18,434 nucleotides of DNA from Euryarchaeota archaeon UBA102 (GCA_002509225.1 DAHL01000047.1:1-18434), one strand, 5' to 3'. Positions 8,500 through 16,243 are shown, counted from the first letter of the stretch. The notes: generated from the letters alone by a model not told the origin. Translations and numbers: made by a program.

Positions 8500-8505
8500 T
8501 CCTCC
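8500..8505 (-). promoter_or_regulatory. Shine-Dalgarno site that fixes the pilin start
   Basis: GGAGGA on the minus strand, 7 nt before the ATG at 8492. The alternative ATG at 8507 would overlap this site and has no ribosome site of its own. Confidence 0.75.
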
Positions 8506-8560
8506 AATATACGAAACAGTCCTAGAACTATTTCGCAGGTCTATCACAAAGAAGAGCATA

Positions 8561-8568
8561 TATTTAAA
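8561..8568 (-). promoter_or_regulatory. TATA box of the pilin gene
   Basis: TTTAAATA on the minus strand, the same 8-mer as the 23S rRNA TATA box. It is followed by TATGCTCTTCTTT, again with a CTCTTCT pyrimidine stretch like the rRNA promoter. The start site should be near 8538, giving a leader of about 45 nt containing the Shine-Dalgarno site. The box lies only about 30 nt past the proS stop codon. Confidence 0.6.
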
Positions 8569-8596
8569 AACTTTCAAATTCGTTATTAGGCGTATT

Positions 8597-10192
8597 TCAG
8601 TATGTTTTAGCTAAATAAACTTTCTTCTTAGTACTCTTACCTGTCATTATACATTCCTTCTCTGTTTGGTACTCTTTCACGGCTTCTCCAAGGAAACTTA
8701 ACCCACTTATATCTTCGATAACTTGTGCTTCTGCATCATTTCCATCAAAAGCCATTTCATATACAAATCCTTCTTCTATAACTTCCGTAAATCCCCAATC
8801 TCCATCGTCTTTCTTTTTTAGTTTCGGTAGAGGCTTTATTGTTTTTTCATGCCCCTCTCTAGCCGTTTTACTGATTCGGCTTGCGAATTCATCCAATCCA
8901 TTTTTTACACCCGATTCTACTTCTTTAATTACCGTAGAATCCTTCATTCCATCCCTATAAACGAGCATTACTGATTCGTTGTCTAGATCTCTAGGTCCAA
9001 TCTCTATTCTAAGGGGCACACCTTTGATTTCCCAATCATAATATTTTTGCCCAGGTCTTATATCTCTATCATCCAATTCAGTTCTAATTCCTGCTTTCCA
9101 AAGCCTATCTTTAATTTCTGCAGATATTTCCATAACTTCATTCTTTCTATCTTTAGTTAAAATTGGTACAATCACTGCTTGTGTTGGCGCTACGTGCGGC
9201 GGAAAAACAACCCCCTTTCCATCACCATGGATTCCTATAACTGCCCCCATCAGTCGTTCAGACATTCCGTATGTGGTTTGATGAACATATTTTTGTTCTC
9301 CATCAATGTCTTCGTATTTTACGTCAAAGGCTTGTGCCCATTGATCACGATAGTGATGGCATGACGCTATCTGTAATGCCCTACCGTCTGGCATAATGAC
9401 ATCAATAGCGATAGTATACCAAGCTCCAGGAAATGTATCCCATACAGGTCTTCGAGTTTTAATAACCGTCAAACCTAATTCCTTCATTAAATTATCAACA
9501 ATTTGTAAATCTTCTTCTATCTGTTTCGTTGCATCATCTTCATCAACATGCGCAGTATGGGCTTCAAAAAAGTGGATTTCTCTTACTCTTATGAATGAAC
9601 GAGTTTGCTTTGTTTCATATCTAAAAGTATTTACAACTTGGTATGTTTTTAGAGGTAAATCAGCATGAGATCTTATCCACAGAGGAAACAACGTGTACAT
9701 CGCAGTTTCACTCGTAGGTCGTAAAAACATAGGTACATCAAGCTCGTTTTCTCCTGCATTTTTTACCCAATAAACTTCCTTGCTGAATCCTTCTGCCACT
9801 TCATCCATTCTCATTTCAGACGGATCAACACCTGCATCTCTTGCAGCTTTTAATTTAGATACCAAAGCATTTTCTTTATCTAATAAGTTATAGGGTATCA
9901 ATAATGGGAACCGTACTTCCCCATGTCCAGTTCTCTCCATTTCACTATGTGTAATTCCATCAATCAATCTCATTGCCTTCCAACCATACGGCATCCAAAC
10001 ATCCATCCCCTTTATCGGATATCTTTTATCAACTAATTCTGCAGCTTCAACTATGAATGGATACCACGCATTAAAATCCGTTTTAGGTGGGATTCCTCGC
10101 TTCGCTGCTTTATGTTCATCAGGCATAATTTCGTAAGTTAAAGTCGTCGTTAAAGGATTATTCTTCTCTATTTTTAGAGTTAACTCGGCCAT
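8597..10192 (-). CDS. proS: Prolyl-tRNA synthetase, archaeal/eukaryotic type
   Basis: Charges tRNA-Pro with proline in the cytoplasm. A class II synthetase of 531 residues, slightly long for the archaeal type. Seen: MPYGWKAMRLID near the start of the catalytic core (67-78), RPTSE (158-162), motif 2 around FRYETKQTRSFIRVREIHFFEAH (190-212), motif 3 with GMSERLMGAVIG (309-320), then the anticodon-binding domain from about 332. The C-terminal extension ends in Tyr, as in ProRS of this type. The zinc-binding cysteines of that extension are reduced to a single Cys near the end, so zinc is probably not bound. The start is uncertain: ATG at 10192 overlaps the signal peptidase gene by 35 nt with no clear ribosome site. 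A second in-frame ATG at 10126 would remove the overlap and still precede the conserved region. Last gene of a three-gene operon. Confidence 0.97.
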   Translation of the reverse strand: MAELTLKIEKNNPLTTTLTYEIMPDEHKAAKRGIPPKTDFNAWYPFIVEAAELVDKRYPIKGMDVWMPYGWKAMRLIDGITHSEMERTGHGEVRFPLLIPYNLLDKENALVSKLKAARDAGVDPSEMRMDEVAEGFSKEVYWVKNAGENELDVPMFLRPTSETAMYTLFPLWIRSHADLPLKTYQVVNTFRYETKQTRSFIRVREIHFFEAHTAHVDEDDATKQIEEDLQIVDNLMKELGLTVIKTRRPVWDTFPGAWYTIAIDVIMPDGRALQIASCHHYRDQWAQAFDVKYEDIDGEQKYVHQTTYGMSERLMGAVIGIHGDGKGVVFPPHVAPTQAVIVPILTKDRKNEVMEISAEIKDRLWKAGIRTELDDRDIRPGQKYYDWEIKGVPLRIEIGPRDLDNESVMLVYRDGMKDSTVIKEVESGVKNGLDEFASRISKTAREGHEKTIKPLPKLKKKDDGDWGFTEVIEEGFVYEMAFDGNDAEAQVIEDISGLSFLGEAVKEYQTEKECIMTGKSTKKKVYLAKTY

Positions 10193-11009
10193 TATTATTC
10201 ATATTGTAATTCTCCCAAGCTTTAGATGCAAGGTAAGGCCCCACAAAAATTGCTAGCAGGCCTATAATCAGCATTTTTTTACATTCTTCTGGTGCTTTAT
10301 CGTAATTATCACCTTGTGTCACTTTCAATTTTATCAAACCAAACCACGGCAATTCTCCTTTCGCTTTTCCTATTATTTCTTCAGGTAAGACAGGTTCTAC
10401 ACGTGCTCCAGAACTATCTAAATGACTTTTTTGATCTACAGACGGATTATATTGAGAGTCTCCCTTTGTTAAATATCCTGAGCGTTTCAAATCAGGTCTA
10501 CCATGTGATTCACCTTCTCCATGTTTAGCAAAATCCACACCAATCTCTTCTATTACTAAGTCATTTTCATAATATTTCCCAGTTTCTCTAACATAATACG
10601 TTCCATTTTCAAGAACATCTATCCAACACATTACTCTGTGAATGACTGGAGTAGTAGGGCTCCCCTCATGGTCTCTCAAATTATTTTTATAATATATTAT
10701 AACATCTCCATAATCTCCATATTTTTCATACCCTGTTTTTTTCCCTTCTAGATATGTTACTATATCTTCATCCTCAACTTCTTTGACTAGAACTAAATCT
10801 CCAGTATCTATCGTTCCTATGTGGTGATATGGTGGCTCTTCATAATCTGTATTATCGTCATGTTGCATGGATCCAGATTCTATTACTACCATTGGTGGCC
10901 AATTACTAGTATATAGAAATCCAAAAACAAATACCAATCCTACCACTAAAAATGCTGAAACAACATCTTTAGACAACGAAAGTAGAATATTATCTTCTTC
11001 ATCGTCCAT
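10158..11009 (-). CDS. Archaeal (ER-type) signal peptidase, S26B
   Basis: Membrane serine protease that removes signal peptides from secreted proteins. 283 residues: an N-terminal membrane helix (about 15-33); the catalytic box ESGSMQ with S47 as likely nucleophile; TGDLVLV (69-75); YGDVIIYY (100-107); VIHRVM, where H124 replaces the lysine of bacterial LepB, the mark of the ER/archaeal type; and TKGDSQYNP (181-189) with D184. A second membrane helix (about 245-261) lies near the C-terminus, so the domain would be anchored at both ends. The segments after the catalytic Ser and between the boxes are longer than in minimal archaeal enzymes. It starts 4 nt after the zinc-ribbon gene and overlaps proS, so the three are surely co-transcribed. 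It could process the secreted protein encoded at 7194, but not the pilin, which needs a prepilin peptidase. Confidence 0.9.
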   Translation of the reverse strand: MDDEEDNILLSLSKDVVSAFLVVGLVFVFGFLYTSNWPPMVVIESGSMQHDDNTDYEEPPYHHIGTIDTGDLVLVKEVEDEDIVTYLEGKKTGYEKYGDYGDVIIYYKNNLRDHEGSPTTPVIHRVMCWIDVLENGTYYVRETGKYYENDLVIEEIGVDFAKHGEGESHGRPDLKRSGYLTKGDSQYNPSVDQKSHLDSSGARVEPVLPEEIIGKAKGELPWFGLIKLKVTQGDNYDKAPEECKKMLIIGLLAIFVGPYLASKAWENYNMNNNGRVNSKNREE

Positions 11010-11013
11010 ATTT

Positions 11014-11565
11014 TTACTTCTTTACACTTCCCTTTGCACGCTTCTTAACATTAACTTTCTTTTTAGGAGATGGCACTTTTTTAGAACTCTTCTTAACTAT
11101 TTTCTTCTTAGGTTTTTTCATCAATTCTTTGAAATCCATAAGATCTTCACTTTCAATCATTCTTATCGATACATCTTCTAAATCTAATTCATCCTCTTCT
11201 CCTTCGTGATTTAGTCCGGTTATCAGACCTTTCTTACCTTCGCGTTTTTGAGGTTTTGGTACTGGGGTCGGTGTACCAAAAGTCGCTTCTTTTCCAAAAT
11301 TGTCTCCATCTTGTTCGCGTTTATCCATTATGTCTGTAACGTCCGACGCTTGCTCCATTCTAGACACATCTCCGCCACATTTACTACACTTAGCCCACGG
11401 GCTTCCAGCCTTTTTTCCACAAATATCACACGCATACATAATTTCACTCTCTTCTTCTTTAATTTGTTTTTTTAGTTTTTTTCGATATTCATCGACTTCG
11501 TAAAATGCCAAACTAGCCTTACTTGAAAACAGTTTCTTATCTCCGCCTTTTCTAAACAATGCCAC
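11014..11565 (-). CDS. Zinc-ribbon protein with a lysine-rich C-terminal tail
   Basis: 183 residues, unknown family. Order of parts: a short basic N-terminus; a charged helix (about 24-42); a zinc ribbon with CxxC pairs at C46/C49 and C60/C63; a low-complexity linker rich in Pro and Gly; an acidic segment EGEEDELDLEDVS; a short helix; and a Lys-rich tail (about 148-183) of the histone-H1 kind, which suggests nucleic-acid or ribosome contact. The start is taken as GTG at 11565; an ATG 2 nt earlier is in another frame. A TATA-like box centred 26-27 nt upstream implies a leaderless mRNA. It is first in the operon with the signal peptidase and proS, 4 nt from the former. Cytoplasmic. Possible roles (DNA-binding, ribosome-linked, targeting) are guesses. 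Confidence 0.75.
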   Translation of the reverse strand: MALFRKGGDKKLFSSKASLAFYEVDEYRKKLKKQIKEEESEIMYACDICGKKAGSPWAKCSKCGGDVSRMEQASDVTDIMDKREQDGDNFGKEATFGTPTPVPKPQKREGKKGLITGLNHEGEEDELDLEDVSIRMIESEDLMDFKELMKKPKKKIVKKSSKKVPSPKKKVNVKKRAKGSVKK

Positions 11566-11587
11566 ATCTACTACTTGTTAATCCTTC

Positions 11588-11595
11588 TAATAAAG
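11588..11595 (-). promoter_or_regulatory. TATA-like box of the zinc-ribbon/signal peptidase/proS operon
   Basis: CTTTATTA on the minus strand, centred 26-27 nt before the GTG start at 11565, inside the 42-nt gap after pth2. The spacing fits a leaderless transcript. Confidence 0.4.
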
Positions 11596-11607
11596 TATTT
11601 TGGTACG

Positions 11608-11961
11608 TTATAATAGGGACAATTGTCCAGTTATTTTATCCACTTCTTCATTTTTCACAGGTCCAATACCTAAACAAGTAGTAGTGTTGGGTGGGATTTC
11701 AGTTAATCCTGCATCAGTAATCATACAATTAGTAATTCCTTTACCGTCTGCAATCGCTTTCAATTCCTCTAGCATTTCTTTATTTTCTACTCTAACAACC
11801 ACTTTTTTTTGGCCTTCTCGGTACCATTCCTGAAATTCTTTAGCATTATTCTTTTTAGCTTTTAACGAGCAAGAAACTGCCGCATGACTGACTTGTACAG
11901 ACATCTTTCCAGATGAAAGTTTCAAATCACTACGCATAGCTACAACAAGTTTGTATTTCAT
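11608..11961 (-). CDS. pth2: Peptidyl-tRNA hydrolase, archaeal Pth2 type
   Basis: Frees tRNAs from stalled peptidyl-tRNA by cleaving the ester bond. 117 residues, the usual length of the single-domain Pth2. Signatures seen: an N-terminal KLVVAMRSDLKLSSGK strand-loop, GKMSVQVSHAA (18-28), VVVRV and the conserved block ITDAGLTEIPPNTTTCLGIG (81-100). It begins 13 nt after the RaSEA stop; the gap carries only a weak AAGGA. It therefore looks like the last gene of the ArcS-RaSEA-Pth2 unit, all three acting on tRNA. No oddities. Confidence 0.97.
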   Translation of the reverse strand: MKYKLVVAMRSDLKLSSGKMSVQVSHAAVSCSLKAKKNNAKEFQEWYREGQKKVVVRVENKEMLEELKAIADGKGITNCMITDAGLTEIPPNTTTCLGIGPVKNEEVDKITGQLSLL

Positions 11962-11974
11962 TTTTTCCTTTTTA

Positions 11975-13024
11975 TTATCTTTTTACCCCTACAAAACCTC
12001 TACGGTATCCTTCAGGTTCACTACCATCTCTTCGATATTTCGCTTGTTCTATTAAGTTCTTCCACAATTCTCTACATCTGCATTTCGGTTTTTTAATTTT
12101 AACTCCACTAATCCTGTTATTCTTCAATTTTTCCAGAATTTCTGAATCACATTTTCCACAATTATGTGCTCCTCGTTGAGTTCCACCTCCGGTAGGATCG
12201 GAATAAACTCTAGTGCCTATTTTTTCACATTGTTCTATAACTTCAACTACAGACCATAACCAAGGTGGCCTCCATTCTCTATTTCTCCACATTCTTTCTC
12301 CCACTGTGTTTTTCTGTATGTTTACTGGATTAATCGATATTTTATCAACATAAGGTGCTGCGAATTTAGCAGAATAAACAGTATCTTCTATACTTTGTCC
12401 TTCGTTAAGATATGGTGGCTTCAACAATATGTATGCCTTTACAGTTCCACCAATCTCATGTACTGCTTTACAAGCTCTTTTGAATCCCTTTTCCGTAAGT
12501 CTCTTGTTAACACATTTGTCTAAAACTATAGGTGTCGCAGATTCTAAACCAATAGCCACTTCTATATTCGGCGATTTATCATATTGCATATGTCTTTTAT
12601 GTACAAATTCAGGCAATGATTCCACTAGTACTTTTTCCACACCATAATTCACTAAATCTGTCATTATCATATTGGCAAAATCTTTCGGTATTTCTGTCGG
12701 ATCTAAAAAAGATCCGGAAGTATATATTTTGACATATTTGTAATTGCTAAAATGCTCGATTATTTCTATCCATTGTTGTTCTAAAAACTCTGTTGCAACA
12801 CCACCAGGCACTGTATCGTTGAAATATCCACACATTGTACAGCCTTCTTTGATGGACCAATAGCATCCTCTGGTTCTGATAATGGCTACTGCTGCTTTGA
12901 CTTCTTCACCGTCTAAAATTTCTGTTTCTGTCCACATGGCTACAGGTTCATCTAGAGCATGTTCGAAAGGTTCTTTTTTCACTCTCTGAACAAATTCAGA
13001 CAATTGTTTACTTGCCTTAGGCAC
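11975..13024 (-). CDS. raSEA: RaSEA, radical SAM partner of archaeosine synthase
   Basis: In the final step of archaeosine formation, ArcS attaches lysine to preQ0 at tRNA position 15, and RaSEA uses radical SAM chemistry to split that adduct into archaeosine. Seen: TRGCYWSIKEGCTMCGY, a Cx7CxxC cluster (C54, C62, C65) that differs from canonical CxxxCxxC; TSGSFLDPTEIP; the conserved VLVESLPEFV and EVAIGLESATP; and C-terminal CGKC and CRC cysteines (289, 292, 315, 317). I chose GTG at 13024, giving 349 residues, because GGAGGT (13033-13038) lies 8 nt upstream and the GTG overlaps the arcS stop in GTGCCTAA. A longer form from GTG at 13066 (363 residues) is possible but has no ribosome site. Directly behind arcS, which supports translational coupling of two proteins known to act together. 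Confidence 0.93.
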   Translation of the reverse strand: MPKASKQLSEFVQRVKKEPFEHALDEPVAMWTETEILDGEEVKAAVAIIRTRGCYWSIKEGCTMCGYFNDTVPGGVATEFLEQQWIEIIEHFSNYKYVKIYTSGSFLDPTEIPKDFANMIMTDLVNYGVEKVLVESLPEFVHKRHMQYDKSPNIEVAIGLESATPIVLDKCVNKRLTEKGFKRACKAVHEIGGTVKAYILLKPPYLNEGQSIEDTVYSAKFAAPYVDKISINPVNIQKNTVGERMWRNREWRPPWLWSVVEVIEQCEKIGTRVYSDPTGGGTQRGAHNCGKCDSEILEKLKNNRISGVKIKKPKCRCRELWKNLIEQAKYRRDGSEPEGYRRGFVGVKR

Positions 13025-14591
13025 GATTTCTAACCTCCACTGCCAGTCCGTTTTCCATTTCCACACATTCTTTCGGATTCATGAATGCAATTCCAACTCC
13101 AGTAATCTCTCCTTTTTGCTCAATAGCAACCTGCTCTCCAACTTTCCAATTCCCTTCAGTCCCCATTACTCCTGCTGCAAACATATCTCCTTTCAATTCA
13201 AAATCTGCTCCCTTTACGATTCCTATGCAATCTGTTGTCAACATCTCAGCTCCTTTACAGTTCAATGCAAAACCTCCAAGTCTAGTTGACACTGATCCGA
13301 CATTTTCAATACTCAATTTAGGCCATTTTCCATTCACTTTATTTTTCATTATTTTGTCTGCATGTTCTCCAAATTGGAATTTGGCGATACATCTTGCCTC
13401 TCCTTTACTTCTCTCTTTCGAAGTCAATCGTTCAACTTTCTCTAGATTTTTCTCAACCATTTCTTTAAGAATTTTCAGTCCCTCTTCACTTGCAGGTTTT
13501 TTCATTCCAGTATTTTGCGCCTTTATCCCCATTTCATTCAACGTCTGTTCTATAAATTCTGAAATTTCTCCTGCATGTATAATAACGCTACTATAATTCT
13601 CTTTAATATTCATTTTTTCAATCTGTTTTTTCAACATCTTTTTTTCATCTTCATCCCATTCTCCGGTTACTGCTATGTCATAATGAGCAGCAGGAGGAAA
13701 TAATTCCAATTCTCTTGGAACTATCCCTAACGGTGAAGTTACAATTACTTGATGCAACATGAGGTGATTGGGAATTTTACTTAATACAGATCTAAATCTT
13801 TTATGACTTTTACTCCAATGATATGGCTTTTTTGCAGAACAGGGAAGCAACAGTAATACCATACCTTCAGCAGGCGGTACAAAATTCATCATCTCTTTTT
13901 GAAATTTTAATATGGACGGATGTTTCAAAGTAAAACTATTAGCTTTTATTTCGTTTTTCGGCTCTCCTCCTGTACGTTCTAATATTTGTGTGGCTTTACG
14001 TAATATTTCTGCATTTCTTGGATTATGTAGTGATGTTTTTTCTACCATCTCTCTTAATCTTCCTTCTGTTAAATATCTTCTAATTCGTTTTATCCATCTC
14101 AATAATGCTTCTTGGTTAATTTTCTCTAGATTTTTTCTTTTCTCCTTTACCCATTCCCCCTCTTCTAGAACAAAACCAGCTGCAGTTCTAAATGATAATG
14201 CTAAATTATCAAAAATATCTACTCCTAAATATGCCAGAAGAGGCATATCTATTGGCTCTACAGAATGTGCATAAACAAGACGATTGTACCCAACCTCATT
14301 TCGTGCATTTTCTATAACATTCAAAATCTTTTCCGGTCTCCTAAAACTTGCATAATCAATAACAGCTATTTTCTCTGAAACAGAAAGATATGGGGCAGTT
14401 TCTGAATCTACACCCAACGGCAAATCGGGGGCTTCATATTCTTCGCCTCCTATTTTTATCAAACATCTTTTTTCAATAGATTCCATAGGCAAAAGAGTAG
14501 CTCCCTCTTCACAATTTAGAATTAAAGGAGTCTTAAGACCGCCATCAATAACCATCAAACGCCCCAGACCTTCGTACGCAATCTTTTCCAT
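13017..14591 (-). CDS. arcS: Archaeosine synthase ArcS (TgtA2)
   Basis: tRNA-guanine-transglycosylase paralogue that acts on preQ0-containing tRNA at position 15 in the D-loop, forming the lysine adduct then resolved by RaSEA. 524 residues, normal for euryarchaeal ArcS. The N-terminal part is a degenerate TGT-like barrel (about 1-205; note AHSVEPIDMPLLAYLGVDIFDN at 108-129). Next is the ArcS signature PCSAKKPYHWSKSH (250-263), found in ArcS proteins and not in ordinary TGT. A PUA RNA-binding domain (about 440-524) closes the protein with TTDCIGIVKGADF and GVGIAFMNPKE. An ATG start at 14591 with a TATA box about 26 nt upstream suggests a leaderless mRNA. The stop overlaps the RaSEA start by 8 nt. 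TgtA, which makes preQ0-tRNA, is not in the window. Confidence 0.95.
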   Translation of the reverse strand: MEKIAYEGLGRLMVIDGGLKTPLILNCEEGATLLPMESIEKRCLIKIGGEEYEAPDLPLGVDSETAPYLSVSEKIAVIDYASFRRPEKILNVIENARNEVGYNRLVYAHSVEPIDMPLLAYLGVDIFDNLALSFRTAAGFVLEEGEWVKEKRKNLEKINQEALLRWIKRIRRYLTEGRLREMVEKTSLHNPRNAEILRKATQILERTGGEPKNEIKANSFTLKHPSILKFQKEMMNFVPPAEGMVLLLLPCSAKKPYHWSKSHKRFRSVLSKIPNHLMLHQVIVTSPLGIVPRELELFPPAAHYDIAVTGEWDEDEKKMLKKQIEKMNIKENYSSVIIHAGEISEFIEQTLNEMGIKAQNTGMKKPASEEGLKILKEMVEKNLEKVERLTSKERSKGEARCIAKFQFGEHADKIMKNKVNGKWPKLSIENVGSVSTRLGGFALNCKGAEMLTTDCIGIVKGADFELKGDMFAAGVMGTEGNWKVGEQVAIEQKGEITGVGIAFMNPKECVEMENGLAVEVRNRA

Positions 14592-14612
14592 TAAGAACTA
14601 TAGGCTATACTA

Positions 14613-14620
14613 GTTTATAT
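14613..14620 (-). promoter_or_regulatory. TATA box of the arcS-raSEA-pth2 operon
   Basis: ATATAAAC on the minus strand, centred about 25-26 nt before the ATG at 14591, in the 43-nt gap after the SPFH gene. The spacing fits leaderless transcription. A T-rich stretch just after the SPFH stop may end the upstream transcript. Confidence 0.5.
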
Positions 14621-14634
14621 TATGTTAACTAATT

Positions 14635-15738
14635 TTATTCTGCCGGTTCTTCAAGCTCAGCGGTCGGCTCTTCGTAAATCTGTTTTCGACTACCTTCAAC
14701 AGCTTCTGCAGCAGCATCTACCTCTTCCCTAATCTGTTTCATGGTATCTTGCATCTCTTCTGCTGTTGGAATAGCGCCTAAAATTTCATTAGCCTCTAAA
14801 TCCTTAGCATCAGCTATTTCTCTATCAGGAGCATTTCTCGAGAATCCAACATAGTCGGAAACACCTTCCATCAGTTTACTAATTTCAAACGGCACTACAA
14901 ATTTAGTTGATTCGCCCTCTCCTAATTTTTTCATTGCATCAAGACTTAGGACGGTAAGTGCCTTTGAATCAAGAGGTGCTGCACCAACTGCAGTTATTCT
15001 CAAACCTTGCGCTTCTCCTTGCTTTTCAAGAATAATTCCGGTTCTTTCTCCTTCTGCTTCAAGTATTCTCGACTGTCTTTGACCTTCTGCTTCAAGTATG
15101 CGTGATTGTTTATCTCCTTCAGCTACTAAAATGGCAGAGCGTTTATGCCCATCTGCTTTTAGAATGGCAGCACGCCTTTCTCTCTCTGCAGATGTCTGTT
15201 CCTCCATTGCTTGCTTAACATTAGGTGCTGGATCTACTTCTCGTATTTCTACAGACTCAACTTGAACTCCCCATCTGTCAGTTTCTACGTCCAATCTATC
15301 TCTTAATTGTGCATTAATTGTATCTCTGTTGGATAACACTTGATCAAGCTCCATATCTCCAATAACTGCACGAAGAGTTGTCTGAGAAAGCTGAATTGTA
15401 GCTGATCTAAAATTCTGCACTTCTAAAATGGCTTTTAATGGGTCGGCCACTCTGTAATAAACAACCGCATCCACCATAGTTGGAGAGTTATCTTTTGTAA
15501 TAACTTCCTGTCTAGGAACATCTAGTACTTGTGTACGTAAATCGACTATAGCCACAGATGAAACAAGTGGAATTACTAAGTTCCATCCAGGTAGTAAAAC
15601 AGGTCTAGTCTTACTCAATTTTCCAAGAACTAATAGAACTCCAGCCTCATATTGCTGGATTTGCACTACAGTGGTCCACAGTATAACTGCAGATATCACA
15701 CCGAGTATTATCACCAAAAATAGAAATTCTCCAAACAT
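14635..15738 (-). CDS. SPFH/Band 7 (stomatin-like) membrane scaffold protein
   Basis: Oligomeric membrane-microdomain scaffold, often linked to protease control or membrane stress. 367 residues: an N-terminal hairpin-type membrane segment (about 4-27); the SPFH domain (about 28-180) with EAGVLLVLGK, LLPGWNLVIPLV, DLRTQVLDVPRQEVITKDN and the RAVIGDMELDQVLSNRDTIN signature; then a coiled coil containing five perfect 11-residue repeats (192-246) of the form ILxAEGxxxSx. The tail is acidic and ends in EEPAE; it includes VDAAAEAVEGSRKQ. The gene follows nfeD by 22 nt and has a clear AAGGAG (15746-15751) 7 nt before its ATG. NfeD/SPFH pairing is a long-known operon arrangement. Confidence 0.95.
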   Translation of the reverse strand: MFGEFLFLVIILGVISAVILWTTVVQIQQYEAGVLLVLGKLSKTRPVLLPGWNLVIPLVSSVAIVDLRTQVLDVPRQEVITKDNSPTMVDAVVYYRVADPLKAILEVQNFRSATIQLSQTTLRAVIGDMELDQVLSNRDTINAQLRDRLDVETDRWGVQVESVEIREVDPAPNVKQAMEEQTSAERERRAAILKADGHKRSAILVAEGDKQSRILEAEGQRQSRILEAEGERTGIILEKQGEAQGLRITAVGAAPLDSKALTVLSLDAMKKLGEGESTKFVVPFEISKLMEGVSDYVGFSRNAPDREIADAKDLEANEILGAIPTAEEMQDTMKQIREEVDAAAEAVEGSRKQIYEEPTAELEEPAE

Positions 15739-15745
15739 TTTTTAT

Positions 15746-15751
15746 CTCCTT
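15746..15751 (-). promoter_or_regulatory. Shine-Dalgarno site of the SPFH gene
   Basis: AAGGAG on the minus strand, 7 nt before the ATG at 15738, inside the 22-nt nfeD-SPFH gap. It supports re-initiation on a shared mRNA. Confidence 0.75.
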
Positions 15752-15760
15752 ATTTTCTTA

Positions 15761-16210
15761 TTATTCGTCACCCTTAATAGGTACTACGGTGACATGAATT
15801 CCTTCAGCATCTACTATCTCCACTTTAGTTCCTACTGCTATTTCGCCTTCTTTCGATATAGCTCTAACCCTTTCAACACCAATTTTTACTTTTCCAGAAA
15901 AATCATCAGCATTGACTGTTTTTACAATTTTTCCAGTTTTTCCTATATGTGTGACAATTCCTCCTGTAGCAGGATCCACTGGCGGTGCTAAACTCTGATA
16001 AAACTTCAAAGTACCCACTAAAGTCGCCACTCCTACAATTAGTAGTAAAACAACACCTTCAGGACCTTCCATAATACTATCATCAACCATCAATATAATT
16101 CCAAAAACAAGTACAACTGTAGCAGGAACTGCTATTAGGAATCCAGGCATAGTTGCTTCTACAAAAAGCAGGAAAAATCCCAATACAATTAATGCTATTC
16201 CAATGGCCAT
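15761..16210 (-). CDS. NfeD-like membrane protein (short form)
   Basis: Partner of SPFH proteins. 149 residues from ATG at 16210: three closely spaced membrane helices (about 2-20, 26-43, 52-67) followed by a cytoplasmic OB-fold domain (about 80-149) with GKTGKIVKTV, FSGKVKIGVERVRAIS and VGTKVEIVDAEGIHVTVVPI. It lacks the ClpP-like protease domain of long NfeD. I prefer the ATG at 16210 because GGAG lies 9 nt upstream and the TATA box (16244-16250) predicts transcription starting near 16222. A GTG at 16225 would add five residues but would sit at or before that start point. First gene of the two-gene NfeD/SPFH operon, divergent from the 23S rRNA gene. Confidence 0.9.
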   Translation of the reverse strand: MAIGIALIVLGFFLLFVEATMPGFLIAVPATVVLVFGIILMVDDSIMEGPEGVVLLLIVGVATLVGTLKFYQSLAPPVDPATGGIVTHIGKTGKIVKTVNADDFSGKVKIGVERVRAISKEGEIAVGTKVEIVDAEGIHVTVVPIKGDE

Positions 16211-16243
16211 CGTGTTTAACTCCACATTGTAACCAAATATAGG

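Noticed and set aside
8317..8577. Minus-strand 86-residue frame overlapping the pilin start
   Set aside because: Shifted frame of the pilin gene that runs across its promoter and ribosome site.
11617..11628. Palindrome GGACAATTGTCC near the pth2 3' end
   Set aside because: It is within coding sequence and has no loop, T-tract or second copy that would make it an operator or terminator.
13025..13066. Longer RaSEA N-terminus from GTG at 13066
   Set aside because: No ribosome site, larger overlap with arcS, and a strong Shine-Dalgarno points to 13024; kept as an alternative only.
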